Part shown: positions 27,201 to 35,607 of the stretch, in pieces
Layout: each line of letters begins with the position of its first letter
Numbering within the stretch: position 1 is the first letter of the stretch
From: Photobacterium pectinilyticum
Lineage (GTDB): Bacteria; Pseudomonadota; Gammaproteobacteria; Enterobacterales; Vibrionaceae
DNA length: 64,000 bases
Assembly: GCF_024357955.1 (NCBI RefSeq)
Contig: NZ_JANEYT010000009.1
Span: forward strand, 56,564 to 120,563
Reading direction: 5' to 3'
Program-made: the position numbers and the translations under genes
The notes under the pieces: generated by a model
Told to the model about the DNA's origin: nothing
Seen by the model: only the letters and a program-made list of their open reading frames with translations
Database searches by the model: none

Positions 27201-27810
27201 CTAGGGCCTCCTTCATTTTTTGCAGGGCAAGACGTAATCGGCTTTTTACTGTGCCGAGCGGCACATCAAGGGCATCGGCCACATCTTGGTGTGATGCGCC
27301 TTGCATACAGACCATTCTTACAACCTCGGCTTGGGCTGGAGGTAAAGCAGCAATAGCATTCTCAAGCTCGTGACTGACAATGGCATGAAATTCATTAGGA
27401 AGCTTGTCATCATCCAACTCCTCATGGAGGATTGGCCAGAGATCGTCACCTTGTACCCAGTCTTGCTGATGCTTTGATTTTCGGAGTAAATCGAATTTAA
27501 CATTCCTTGCAACAGAGTAAATCCAAGTCAGGGCCGCTCCTTTAGATCCGTCATAGAGGTGAGCTTTAAGCCAGATCTTGAGCATGGTTTCCTGAACAAT
27601 TTCCATCGCCATCGACTCATCACGTAATTGCTTGCGGGAGAAGTTAAGCAATTTCGGGGCGACAGAGGTAAACAGCTGCTCGTAGCTGCGACGACAGCGG
27701 GTATCGGCAATATTGTTCAGTAGCTGTGCCACATCAATGGCAGGCGCTTCATCGTTGATCATAGATTCCTTGCTGATCCCGGACTGCATTACTGCATGTG
27801 TTCTCATCAT
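27193..27810 (-). CDS. rpoE: ECF sigma factor, RpoE (ChrR-partner, ECF11-like)
   Basis: A ~205-residue extracytoplasmic-function sigma factor. Region 2 (SYEQLFTSVAPKLLNFSRKQLRDESMAMEIVQETMLKIW) binds the -10 element. Region 4 (LPPAQAEVVRMVCMQGASHQDVADALDVPLGTVKSRLRLALQKMKEAL) binds the -35. Pairing with ChrR places it in the photo-oxidative-stress group. The start is uncertain: ATG 27810 or 27807 after AAGG fits best, while a TTG at 27852 and a later ATG (MINDEAP) are possible. Second gene of a three-gene unit that begins with the LON-like gene. Confidence 0.9.
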   Translation of the reverse strand: MMRTHAVMQSGISKESMINDEAPAIDVAQLLNNIADTRCRRSYEQLFTSVAPKLLNFSRKQLRDESMAMEIVQETMLKIWLKAHLYDGSKGAALTWIYSVARNVKFDLLRKSKHQQDWVQGDDLWPILHEELDDDKLPNEFHAIVSHELENAIAALPPAQAEVVRMVCMQGASHQDVADALDVPLGTVKSRLRLALQKMKEALDG

Positions 27811-27854
27811 AACCTTATCTGCAAGCATATGTCTGTTTGCAATAAACGCCAAAA

Positions 27855-28490
27855 CTAATTGAAGCGATCACTTTGTCGAATGATTCTTTTCAGATACCTG
27901 ATACACAGTCGAGCATCTGGGGATTTAAGCAGCCGCTGTTTTTTGTCTAAAGTGATAGGGAGTATTTCCAACCAACGCCAGCACACCCAATTAGTGTTGA
28001 GTTGATGGTCGGAGCCCGCAACGTGTGCGACTGAAAATGCAGGTTCATGTGCAAGCCTATTCGGATAATGACGTTCAGCTGGATGAAATTGGTGGGTGCA
28101 CTCAATCAGGCGAACCACCAGAATGTCATCCATGGGGAGATAGCTGTTTTGCCATAGTGGGTAAAGCTGCCCTTCTAATTTTTGGTGCTTAGTTTCTGGG
28201 GATGTGACCCTGCCCCAGTGCTCGATGGTCAGCTTCAGTTTAATTTGACTCTCGCTGAGCCAATCAACATCTTCAATTGCAGCGAACATGATAATGTCGC
28301 CGTCGTTGGTGGCAGCTTGCCCTGAATCATCCTGCATCACTAACCATAATCCACCTGCTCGCAGGCCGTCAGATACCGTGTGGGTGAAGGTGTATCCGGT
28401 ACCACAGATATTACCGTTACCCATTGGCATAAAGTGTTCTGTGCACTTTAGAAAGGGTAAACGTTTATTTTCATTACGGGTTAGCGACAC
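27855..28490 (-). CDS. LON substrate-binding-domain-like protein
   Basis: A 211-residue cytoplasmic protein. The C-terminal WRWLEILPITLDKKQRLLKSPDARLCIRYLKRII resembles the helical end of the LON N-terminal domain. The beta-rich first part (LWLVMQDDSG, then DWLSESQIKLKLTIEHWGRV) fits the same fold, without the protease ATPase or Ser-Lys parts. I start at GTG 28490 because AAAGGAG sits at ideal spacing; an ATG at 28574 lacks one. It lies directly upstream of rpoE with ~45 bp between, so it is the first gene of the rpoE-chrR unit. A link to sigma or anti-sigma turnover is conceivable but is inference. Confidence 0.6.
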   Translation of the reverse strand: MSLTRNENKRLPFLKCTEHFMPMGNGNICGTGYTFTHTVSDGLRAGGLWLVMQDDSGQAATNDGDIIMFAAIEDVDWLSESQIKLKLTIEHWGRVTSPETKHQKLEGQLYPLWQNSYLPMDDILVVRLIECTHQFHPAERHYPNRLAHEPAFSVAHVAGSDHQLNTNWVCWRWLEILPITLDKKQRLLKSPDARLCIRYLKRIIRQSDRFN

Positions 28491-28591
28491 TATGCAATCT
28501 CCTTTTTTTATACTTACGCGGTGAAATTGCGTTTGGATGACTACGGTTTTTCGACGGCAGCGAGAAAGTCTCAAAAGTGAGATTTATTTTT

Positions 28592-28620
28592 TGATCGGTT
28601 AAAAGCAAGGCATGCGTATC
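28592..28620 (+). promoter_or_regulatory. Possible ECF-type promoter for the DUF4397 gene
   Basis: TGATCG (28592-28597) and CGTATC (28615-28620), 17 bases apart, resemble the TGATC / CGTA-type elements reported for ChrR-partner sigma factors. They lie 34 bp upstream of the ATG at 28654. Spacing and position fit; binding is unproven. Confidence 0.35.
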
Positions 28621-28653
28621 AAATGGCACAGACAAACGTTGAGGAACGATCTG

Positions 28654-30036
28654 ATGAATGCCAAGCCACTAACACTCGCTGTAATTTCTGCATTTGCACT
28701 CGTTGGCTGTTTAGACAATGATGATGACGACACAACAACAGCAACATCCAAGTTACGTGTCACACATGCCAGTAGCGATGCACCACTGGTTGCCATCAAC
28801 CTTAATGGAAAAACGGTTGAAGGCTTGGAGATGGTCGACTATCAAGTCGCCAGCGGGTTATTGTCTATAGACAGCGGTACTTACGAGGTTGCTGTTGAAG
28901 CCTTGCTCACTGGCGAAGACACCCTGGAAGTGATCAATGAGAATCTCGATTTCGCACCGGACATGCAATACGACGTGTTTGCTGTAGGTCAGACAGCAGA
29001 AATCGTGCCAGTCGTTCTTAGTCGAGAAGATATTGCCCCTACAGGTGACGAGGTCCGTTTAGATGTACTGCATGCCCATCCTGATGTGCCCCCCGTTGAT
29101 ATCTACCTTACCACCGACGAGGCGATCACCGATGCAGACCCGGCTGTGCCCGGATTGGGCTTCGCCATCGACAGTGACATATTGCCTGTGACGATTCCGT
29201 CTGGTACGTATCGAATTCGTGTCACTGTAGAAGGCTCTAAAGACGTTGCTTTTGATAGTGGTGAACTGGATTTAGCTGGTGGTAGTGATTTGATGATCTC
29301 CGCGGTCCCGAATGTAGGTGGTGGTGCGGTATCACCGGTAAATCTACTGGTCGCTGATGGTGAAGGCGTTGCTGTATTGCGTAACACCGGAGAAAAAGCC
29401 ACAGTGAGAGTGGTACATGCTGTTGATGATGCACCAGCTGTCGACGTATTGGCCTCAGGTGCACCGGTTGATGGTTTAACTAACATCGAATTCAAAGAGT
29501 TCCGCAGTTTGGATGTCGATGCAGGAAGTTATGATCTTGGTGTCGCTGCCTCATCTGATAATACTCTGATTGTTATCGACGCTCCGGGATTGGAATTCAC
29601 TGCAGGCAGTGCAACTAGCATTTACGCCATGGGTAAACTAAGCAGCGTGACTGATGAAACCATTGAGCCTGTGGTTATTGAAGAAGATCTTCGTTCGGTT
29701 GCGACCTATGCCAAGGTACGTGTTGTCCATGCCAGCCCAACCGCAGGCGGTTTGGGGCTCGTTGATATTCATGCGTCTGCTGACGGTGTGTTTAGTGAAT
29801 CAACGGTTGTCCTTGAAGGTGTCGATTTTACCGAAAGTGCAGTACTTAACGTGCCCGCTGGTACTTATATGTTGGCAGTGATATTACAAGGTGATGATAC
29901 TTTCACCCCAGCCGTGGCAGCGACAGCCATGGTTGAAGATGGCGGTGTGTATTCCGTTGTTGCAACGGGTGATTTTGCTGGCGGATTGGTACTGAATGTC
30001 GATAATTCTGCGGATGCAGAACCTGAAACCGAATAA
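28654..30036 (+). CDS. DUF4397 repeat lipoprotein
   Basis: A 460-residue exported lipoprotein (ISAFALVGC lipobox, Cys ~19, then an Asp/Thr-rich linker). The mature part contains four copies of the DUF4397 beta-sandwich, each opening with a VRVxHAxxDAPxVD-type strand: LRVTHASSDAPLV, RLDVLHAHPDVPPVD, VRVVHAVDDAPAVD and VRVVHASPTAGGLGLVD. DUF4397 proteins are surface or periplasmic and of unknown role. The start ATG 28654 has GAGGA upstream, better than ATG 28612. It is divergent from the LON-like/rpoE/chrR operon and may be a target of that sigma factor. Confidence 0.88.
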   Translation: MNAKPLTLAVISAFALVGCLDNDDDDTTTATSKLRVTHASSDAPLVAINLNGKTVEGLEMVDYQVASGLLSIDSGTYEVAVEALLTGEDTLEVINENLDFAPDMQYDVFAVGQTAEIVPVVLSREDIAPTGDEVRLDVLHAHPDVPPVDIYLTTDEAITDADPAVPGLGFAIDSDILPVTIPSGTYRIRVTVEGSKDVAFDSGELDLAGGSDLMISAVPNVGGGAVSPVNLLVADGEGVAVLRNTGEKATVRVVHAVDDAPAVDVLASGAPVDGLTNIEFKEFRSLDVDAGSYDLGVAASSDNTLIVIDAPGLEFTAGSATSIYAMGKLSSVTDETIEPVVIEEDLRSVATYAKVRVVHASPTAGGLGLVDIHASADGVFSESTVVLEGVDFTESAVLNVPAGTYMLAVILQGDDTFTPAVAATAMVEDGGVYSVVATGDFAGGLVLNVDNSADAEPETE

Positions 30037-30055
30037 TTAATCGCGGCACTAAATA

Positions 30056-30086
30056 GATAAAAGCCATCCAGCGGATGGCTTTTTTG
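30056..30086 (+). terminator. Rho-independent terminator
   Basis: Stem AAAAGCCATCC / GGATGGCTTTT with a three-base loop and T run, 20 bp behind the DUF4397 gene. Confidence 0.92.
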
Positions 30087-30121
30087 ATCGCTTCAATGAG
30101 CAAATATTATGAACGTTGGAT

Positions 30122-30370
30122 TTAGTAGGTTTCTTTTTTGGGTTTCTTGTCTTTTTTATTGCCTTTGCCCGGATTGTTATCACCGTGAACACTGCGGTTT
30201 TCTTGGTTCTTTTTCCATTTCTCGCACTCTTCCGAGGTTATTTTGACATTGTCAGATTCGAGCTTTAGGCAGTCTTTACTGATTTCGAATCCGTCGCCAG
30301 AAATCTTTACATCAGCATTGACTTCCCCGATAAGTAGTAGGGCAAATAGGCAAGCAAAAACTCGGGACAT
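30122..30370 (-). CDS. Small exported basic protein (82 aa)
   Basis: A signal peptide (VFACLFALLLIGEVNA, cleavage near residue 19) leads to a short mature protein with two Cys (SKDCLKLE and EECEKW) and a strongly basic tail (GKGNKKDKKPKKETY). The ATG has AAGGAG upstream at good spacing. Family not recognised; the basic tail suggests binding to an anionic surface or polymer. Single gene, minus strand. Confidence 0.72.
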   Translation of the reverse strand: MSRVFACLFALLLIGEVNADVKISGDGFEISKDCLKLESDNVKITSEECEKWKKNQENRSVHGDNNPGKGNKKDKKPKKETY

Positions 30371-30455
30371 GGCACACTCCTTGTTGTGGGTATCACATCA
30401 AGTGTAGAAGCCCGTTAGAGCTTTAACTGCGAACTTTTAGGCGAATAGAATAGGC

Positions 30456-31070
30456 TTAGCCCGTCTGAACTTCATATGCCGCAACAAATGTTTTGACCGC
30501 CGATTCAATGGTGGCCTGCTGTACGTTGGCGTCCGGTGCTGGCATATGGGCCATGATCTGGGGCCAGAAAACAGTGGCTTTTAGGCTGGCAATGAATTGC
30601 TCTGAGGCAACGTCTGGGTGGGCGACATCAAGTTTGCCTGCAGCAATGCCGTCGCGGATCCACTGGCTAAGACCATGGCAGTCGTCGAGAGGCTGAAATT
30701 TATTAACCATTAAAGCTGCGAGATCTTTGGAGCGGATACACTCACTCATCACCACGCGTGCAACTGCCATGAAGCAAGGGCTGCAGAGCAAGGCTACCTC
30801 TTTGTTTGCAATATGCGTTAGCTGGTCTTCGATACTCTGTTCTGGGTTGAACGAAATAGAGCTGATCACCTTAACGTTTGACACAAGCCGCTCAACAATG
30901 ACTTCGAACAAGCTTTCTTTGGTTGGGTAATACTTGTAAAGCGTTCGCTTGGAGACTTCGGCTTTTTTCGAGATCGCTTCCATACTCGCCTGTTCTAACC
31001 CTTTTTCTGAAAAAATTTCCAGCGCGGCACAGACGATATTTTCCTTTTTTATTTCAGCGACTTTACCCAT
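30456..31070 (-). CDS. TetR-family repressor of the adjacent hydrolase gene
   Basis: A 204-residue TetR protein with HTH region ENIVCAALEIFSEKGLEQASMEAISKKAEVSKRTLYKYYPTKESLF. The C-terminal half belongs to the TetR_C group with a compact ligand pocket. It is divergent from the metallo-hydrolase at 31191. Two matching palindromes in the 120-bp gap (31109-31126 and 31155-31172) are the expected operators for both genes. Confidence 0.92.
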   Translation of the reverse strand: MGKVAEIKKENIVCAALEIFSEKGLEQASMEAISKKAEVSKRTLYKYYPTKESLFEVIVERLVSNVKVISSISFNPEQSIEDQLTHIANKEVALLCSPCFMAVARVVMSECIRSKDLAALMVNKFQPLDDCHGLSQWIRDGIAAGKLDVAHPDVASEQFIASLKATVFWPQIMAHMPAPDANVQQATIESAVKTFVAAYEVQTG

Positions 31071-31108
31071 AAAAATTACCCATGTACGTAATGATGTCGA
31101 ATTAAAAG

Positions 31109-31126
31109 GTAAACGGTGGTGTTTAC
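31109..31126. promoter_or_regulatory. TetR operator 1
   Basis: GTAAACGGTGGTGTTTAC: arms GTAAAC / GTTTAC with a six-base centre, 39 bp upstream of the TetR start. Same architecture as operator 2. Confidence 0.7.
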
Positions 31127-31154
31127 TTTCTAATTTTAGTGGCTATGATGAAAA

Positions 31155-31172
31155 GTATACACCATCGTTTAC
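31155..31172. promoter_or_regulatory. TetR operator 2
   Basis: GTATACACCATCGTTTAC: one mismatch in the left arm relative to GTAAAC-N6-GTTTAC, and its centre is close to the inverse of that of operator 1. It lies 19 bp upstream of the hydrolase start, so binding would block its transcription. Confidence 0.7.
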
Positions 31173-31190
31173 TTTTGAGGCTAGCAACAA

Positions 31191-32369
31191 ATGAAAACTA
31201 CACTGAAAGCATCTTTGGTTGCCGTAATGGGGGCCCTTGGCTTAGTGGCATACAGCAGTGGAAGTGCAAATACAGACGGCAGTTATGTGCGTAGCCATGA
31301 GATCCGGGAAGCGCGCATTGCCAGCTCGCCTCAATTTAAAGATGGCAAAGCCATTAGTCATATGCCCAGTGTAAAAAGTGAAGAGGGTATGCTGTCGGTC
31401 ATGTGGAAATTCTTCATGCAGCGCGATCAATATAAGCCCCAGCAACGTCTGCAATTCCAGGCGGTAGATACCCCATTGTTGGAGAGCCCGAGCAGCGCAT
31501 TGCGAGTCACTTGGCTGGGGCATTCGTCACTGTTTTTGGAAGCCGATGGTGTGCGCATGTTGATTGACCCGGTATTTGATTACGCATCACCGTTAGCATT
31601 TTCCAGAATGTTCTCGCGTAATGTTGATGCACCGGTCAGCCGTGAAAGTTTGCCCCAGCCGGATGTGATTTTAATCTCCCATGACCACTACGATCATTTG
31701 GAGGAGAAAACCGCCCGTTTTTATGCTGATAAAAATGTAAGGTTCTTCGTTCCATTAGGTGTTGGACGTCATCTTGAAAAGTGGGGGGTGAAGCCGGGCA
31801 ATATTGAAGAGTTTGACTGGTGGGAGAGTATTGCCGTCGGTACGGTTCGCATTACCTCGGCGCCTGCTAATCATAATTCAGGCCGCGGCCTATTCGATAG
31901 TAATCGCACTCTTTGGTCATCCTGGGCGATTCAAGCGGAGGCTGGCAGTGTGTTTTTCAGTGGTGATTCGGCCTATGGCGATCATTTCAAGCAAATTGGT
32001 GAGCGGTTAGGTCCGTTTGATATGACCTTTATCGAAGTTGCGGCCAATGTCAAAGACGGTAAAGGCTACCCGGTAGAGGGGTGGGGCCATATGCAGGCTG
32101 CCCATACCATGCAGGCGCACTTGGATGTCGGCGGTGACAAACTGTTTCCCGTTCATTGGTCAACGTTCGAATTGTTCCTACACAAATGGGATGAACCGGT
32201 CAATGATTTGATTGCCGAGGCGCAAACTCACGGGGTGGAACTGGTGACGCCGCTGGTAGGCCAGAGCTTGGATATGTCACAGCCATTCCAGACGACGTTT
32301 TGGTGGCAGGAGAGTGAACAGTGGCAGGTTGAGCCGGATGTGAGCCAGCTGGCTTTCAGGGCTGAATAA
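31191..32369 (+). CDS. Exported metallo-beta-lactamase-fold hydrolase (NAPE-PLD/RomA-like)
   Basis: A 392-residue protein with an N-terminal hydrophobic signal (VAVMGALGLVAYSSGSA). The mature part is a metallo-beta-lactamase fold of the N-acyl-phosphatidylethanolamine phospholipase D-like group. TWLGHSSLFLEADGVRMLIDPVF is followed by the zinc motif SHDHYDHLE (HxHxDH), APANHNSGR, FFSGDSAYGDHF and FPVHWSTFELF with the later His/Asp ligands. Related proteins act on phospholipids or ascorbate lactone. The gene is divergent from its probable TetR repressor, so the substrate may be a membrane-active inducer. Confidence 0.87.
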   Translation: MKTTLKASLVAVMGALGLVAYSSGSANTDGSYVRSHEIREARIASSPQFKDGKAISHMPSVKSEEGMLSVMWKFFMQRDQYKPQQRLQFQAVDTPLLESPSSALRVTWLGHSSLFLEADGVRMLIDPVFDYASPLAFSRMFSRNVDAPVSRESLPQPDVILISHDHYDHLEEKTARFYADKNVRFFVPLGVGRHLEKWGVKPGNIEEFDWWESIAVGTVRITSAPANHNSGRGLFDSNRTLWSSWAIQAEAGSVFFSGDSAYGDHFKQIGERLGPFDMTFIEVAANVKDGKGYPVEGWGHMQAAHTMQAHLDVGGDKLFPVHWSTFELFLHKWDEPVNDLIAEAQTHGVELVTPLVGQSLDMSQPFQTTFWWQESEQWQVEPDVSQLAFRAE

Positions 32370-32406
32370 TGCGTGGTTATTTATAATAGGTTCACATCTC
32401 ATACAC

Positions 32407-33066
32407 TTAATCGCCTTGTTGCGGTAAATGCCCTGTTTTCACCCAGATAACCGTTTCTTGCTCGACAAAGGGGAAGTGCTCACTGAGATGGGGGCTGCGC
32501 AGCCAAGTACCTGTTGGGTATTGGCCAAATTCATCCTGAAACTGACCAGAGAGCACCAGTATTTCTTCCCCTCCCCAGTGGTGGTGGGGCTGGAACCGCT
32601 CACCGGCTGGCCATTTCACCAAGGCGGTGTGCTGGTGGCCGAACTCGTGCAGCGGCATGACTTGCAAACCACCGATCCCTGCTAGCCAAGGTGCCTTGTT
32701 AGTATCGATGCTGATCTGTTGGCTGTCTTGCGCCAAAAACTGATTGAGTTTGACGAAGATAGTACAGCCTTGCTTGCTGAACGGCGCGTGTTGGCTCCCC
32801 GGCGGATTACGGATATAGGTTCCGGGCCCGAAATCACCGGTCTCATCCGAGAATACACCCTCAAGGACAAAGATTTCCTCACCCATAGGGTGAGAGTGGG
32901 GGGCAAATGACGAGCCTGCTGCGTAGCGCACGATGCTAGTGGTATGGCCCGTTTCTTTGGCTTGTCGTTCAAGCGGCTTGCGCCATACTCCGTTAGCGGG
33001 ACTGGGCAGCCACTCCATCTTCTTGGTGTCTATCACCAAGCGTTGCTGAAAATCCATATTGTGCAT
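32407..33066 (-). CDS. Bicupin, ChrR cupin-like
   Basis: A ~219-residue protein with two cupin_7-type barrels, each with the metal-binding pattern of the ChrR C-terminal domain: SFAPHSHPMGEEIFVLEGVFSDETGDFGPGTY and RFQPHHHWGGEEILVLSGQFQDEFGQYPTGTW. It lacks the zinc anti-sigma domain, so it is not an anti-sigma factor by itself. Such proteins occur in RpoE-ChrR regulons, which fits the rpoE-chrR pair 5 kb away. Start: ATG 33066 with GGGGG upstream; ATG 33057 and 33111 are also in frame. Confidence 0.8.
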   Translation of the reverse strand: MHNMDFQQRLVIDTKKMEWLPSPANGVWRKPLERQAKETGHTTSIVRYAAGSSFAPHSHPMGEEIFVLEGVFSDETGDFGPGTYIRNPPGSQHAPFSKQGCTIFVKLNQFLAQDSQQISIDTNKAPWLAGIGGLQVMPLHEFGHQHTALVKWPAGERFQPHHHWGGEEILVLSGQFQDEFGQYPTGTWLRSPHLSEHFPFVEQETVIWVKTGHLPQQGD

Positions 33067-33244
33067 GCGTGCCCCCGATGCTGAGTGTATTAAGTTCGTC
33101 GCTATTTTCATTGTGGGTCGGGCTAGCTTCGGTGGCCACTACTGTTTTCGATCGCCATATAAGTATCATTATCGGCCACTGAATGGTCAATGAAGACTTT
33201 GTGGGGGGCATCGAGGTTGGCTTGGGGGGCGCAGTAGCTGATAT

Positions 33245-33276
33245 TAAAAAGCGCCAAACTTGTTCGGCGCTTTTAT
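33245..33276 (-). terminator. Terminator of the small Cys-rich gene
   Basis: AAAAAGCGCC pairs with GGCGCTTTT across a ten-base loop. On the minus strand it ends in a T run, 34 bp beyond the stop at 33310. Confidence 0.8.
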
Positions 33277-33309
33277 GGTGGCTGAGCTTACTAAATGTGT
33301 ATGGAAAGG

Positions 33310-33528
33310 TTAAAGCTCAAATTCTGGCTGTTTTTTCTTCACTGCATCATGAGTGCCAATATACAGTAATGTTTGCTCTCCTATTCCACGCATGAAAAAA
33401 GAGAGACAAGCTGGGCATTGAAGTTTTTCTTGTCCGGTTGTGGTGAGTGGCTTTTCATGCCATTTACGCCTAACTCGGTTTAAACCAGAGGTGCAATAAC
33501 ATTCTGGGCATCGAATGGGTACTCTCAT
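33310..33528 (-). CDS. Small Cys-rich (zinc-ribbon-like) protein, 72 aa
   Basis: The product has CPECYC near the N-terminus and CPAC about 35 residues later, a spacing that fits a four-cysteine zinc ribbon. I start at MRVPIRCPECY (ATG 33528) because AGAAGGA lies upstream; ATG 33564 would add 12 residues. No homologue recognised. Zinc ribbons of this size often bind nucleic acid or act as adaptors. Confidence 0.65.
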   Translation of the reverse strand: MRVPIRCPECYCTSGLNRVRRKWHEKPLTTTGQEKLQCPACLSFFMRGIGEQTLLYIGTHDAVKKKQPEFEL

Positions 33529-33804
33529 AACATCGTCCTTCTGACCGCTCTGCTTGGTTGTCAATTAATCAGAAAAGGACGTTAAAAAACTTGATGTGCA
33601 TCTTGTTTCTTAGTTGAGTTTATGGCTATGTAATGAAGTTTTTAATAAGTGAGACCAATGTCCTGATTGGTGTTAATGTAATGTAGTGTGAGGTTACAAG
33701 TTGACACATTTAGACGGGAGTGAATAGATTTCCCGGTGGGTGGGAATAGCAAAGTAAAATGACACGATCCCTGTGTACAATTACGCATTGGTATTTGGGT
33801 TTAG

Positions 33805-34125
33805 TTATTCGCAACCCAATATCGCTTGGCGTTTGGCCATCAGCTCTTTTGACATTGACTGGGCAGTAATACGCATACCTTTTTGTTCTAGACCGATCAG
33901 TAATTGCATTCGCAGATTCTCAGCGCGCTCTTCTAACGATTGACGTTCACCCACAGGTTTCTCCGCGGCTTTTTCGTAGCAACCAACAATGGATTTAAAT
34001 AAGTGAGATTCAAAGCTGGTTTTTTCCTCCGGCTTAATAGTTTGCGATTCATTTACTTCGCCATTGGCTTTGCGGCGGTTGTAGTCTTGAATTTGGTTTT
34101 CAGCGATTAGATCGAACACACTCAT
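33805..34125 (-). CDS. Small protein of unknown function (106 aa)
   Basis: A charged, helical, soluble protein (MSVFDLIAENQIQDYNRRK at the N-terminus, RQSLEERAENLRMQLL in the middle) with no membrane segment. Family not recognised. The start at ATG 34125 fits the N-terminal pattern; ATG 34164 would add 13 residues. Neither has a strong ribosome-binding site. Single gene. Confidence 0.6.
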   Translation of the reverse strand: MSVFDLIAENQIQDYNRRKANGEVNESQTIKPEEKTSFESHLFKSIVGCYEKAAEKPVGERQSLEERAENLRMQLLIGLEQKGMRITAQSMSKELMAKRQAILGCE

Positions 34126-34613
34126 AGCATTACTTTTTCTTGGGGGATAATTCGTGACCATCATAGCTTCGTTGCTTGAATAGGCACTGAAAAATGACTT
34201 GGGGAAATGTATCTAAATGTGTTTTGAGTCGGGCAGGGGTGGGTCGTATTTTTGAAGATTTGCCAACCGTTTTGCCAAAGTATGTCTTCGGAGGTAAGTG
34301 CAACACGCTTGTGTTACCCGCTAAGCTGGGTGATGACTGCGGGATATACGGTGCTGTGAAGGTTGGCAGTCAATGTAGCTAACGCTATTTATACGTCATG
34401 GATCTTGGCTGAGGAAAAAAAATGCATTTTTTTAAAAATAATGCTGTACATAAAGCGCCCAGCTGTTAATATCCCTCTCGTTCTTAGAACAAAGAGTTAT
34501 TCAATGCAACATCAAGTACAAGTTAAACCTTTAGCTACTTTTACGTTATCGTACTGTATCTCACTGTTTCCCTTAGATTGAACGTAACATTAAATAATTC
34601 AGTAACCAATCAT
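34126..34613. other. Intergenic region, upstream of the cold-shock gene
   Basis: About 490 bp between the small minus-strand gene and the cold-shock gene. It must contain the cold-shock promoter and the long leader typical of such genes. I see no gene that can be supported. Confidence 0.4.
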
Positions 34614-34628
34614 ATCGCATACTGCGAT
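34614..34628 (+). promoter_or_regulatory. Leader hairpin of the cold-shock mRNA
   Basis: ATCGCA-TAC-TGCGAT forms a small perfect stem 32 bp upstream of the cold-shock start codon. csp leaders often fold in a temperature-dependent way. The role is inferred from position only. Confidence 0.3.
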
Positions 34629-34660
34629 TAGTTTATTAATGAATTTATAAGGGGCAGTCT

Positions 34661-34870
34661 ATGTCTAAGTCAACTGGTATCGTTAAGTGGTTCAACGAAG
34701 AGAAAGGTTTCGGTTTCATCACTCAAGAAAACGGCGGTGCTGATGTATTCGTACACTTCCGCGCTATCGCTTCTGAAGGTTTCAAGACTCTTGCTGAAGG
34801 TCAAAAAGTTTCTTTTGACGTAGAACAAGGTCAAAAAGGCCCACAAGCTGCAAACGTTGTAGCTCTGTAA
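34661..34870 (+). CDS. Cold-shock protein (CspA family)
   Basis: A 69-residue OB-fold RNA chaperone with both RNA-binding motifs, KGFGFI (RNP1) and VFVHF (RNP2). It melts secondary structure in mRNA during cold or stationary phase. The ATG is preceded by AAGGGG. It has a T-run terminator 20 bp behind the stop and a long AT-rich leader. Which of the Csp paralogues it is cannot be said; full length and intact. Confidence 0.95.
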   Translation: MSKSTGIVKWFNEEKGFGFITQENGGADVFVHFRAIASEGFKTLAEGQKVSFDVEQGQKGPQAANVVAL

Positions 34871-34889
34871 GCCGAAACTTACTTTGTGA

Positions 34890-34919
34890 TAAAATGCTGG
34901 CTTAGGCCGGCATTTTTTA
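34890..34919 (+). terminator. Rho-independent terminator
   Basis: AAAATGCTGGC / GCCGGCATTTTTT with a four-base loop, following the cold-shock gene. Confidence 0.92.
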
Positions 34920-35277
34920 TGTCTGTCATATCTGTTGCATTTTTCCTCCAATACCTGCTGTTATGTCCCCTTGTTGCGTAAATATGCAACCAACTCTTTT
35001 TCGGTAATACTTCTCTGTTTCTGTAATCAAACCCAATTTAAATCACCACATCTCGATACTCGGTCTACTTTTATGTGAAATGACTGGGGTAGGGGAAAGG
35101 GTGAGCATTCTGGTTGTTTCCCCTGCAGTTCAATGCTTTTCCAGTGATTGATAATGTTAAATTAATGTTTTAAGAAATAATTTTCGTGATCTTTGTCACG
35201 TTACGTGGCCAATTCAGTTTGGTTTGGCCAGATTTGTGTTTTATTCAATATAGAGTGAGAAGTTATTCAGTCTTACT

Positions 35278-35422
35278 CGTTAGTAGAGGCGCATTGCCTA
35301 ACAGTAGTTTAGTGAAGGTCGACAGCCAGAGAAGCTAAATGAAAGGAGCCAATGCCGAAGCAGTACCGGTCGTCAGCCATGCTGCTGGGGTTGTTCTTAA
35401 TAGGAACAGCACTGTCATCCAG
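35278..35422 (+). promoter_or_regulatory. Lysine riboswitch (L box)
   Basis: The leader carries the conserved L-box blocks in order: AGAGGCGC (35285-35292), AGTAG, a GAAGGTCGACAGCCAGAG loop region, GAAAGGAGCCAATGCCGAAG (35341-35360) and a terminal GCTGGGGTTGTTC...GGAACAGCACTGTC block. This matches the lysine-binding aptamer upstream of lysC in E. coli in order and spacing. It lies about 190 nt upstream of the NhaC-type carrier gene, so lysine excess should reduce expression of that operon. Confidence 0.9.
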
Positions 35423-35535
35423 ACCCTGTCTGGATGGGGAGCTACCGCAATTTTTGTCATCGAACAGGTAAGTTCGTCTACCTATTTCGTACAGCCTTTG
35501 TCTACTCGCGCGTTTCTATACTCCCCCTTCTTAAA

Positions 35536-35593
35536 TACTCAAGTCACTCCAGGCTGCTTGAAGTCGCTTGGGTATATACCTTTTTGTTTTTTA
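35536..35593 (+). terminator. Probable riboswitch expression-platform hairpin
   Basis: A long imperfect hairpin (ATACTCAAGTCACTCCAGG against CTTGAAGTCGCTTGGGTAT) is followed within six bases by TTTTTGTTTTTT. It ends just ahead of the AGGAG site of the carrier gene. Its arms match a dispersed vibrio palindrome (compare 14097-14145). Whether it pairs with the aptamer 3' strand is not worked out. Confidence 0.5.
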
Positions 35594-35607
35594 GGAGAAG
35601 TCTACGA

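Noticed and set aside
34363..34581. Possible 72-residue gene ahead of the cold-shock gene
   Set aside because: It lies in the AT-rich leader region without a start site; no family or composition supports it.
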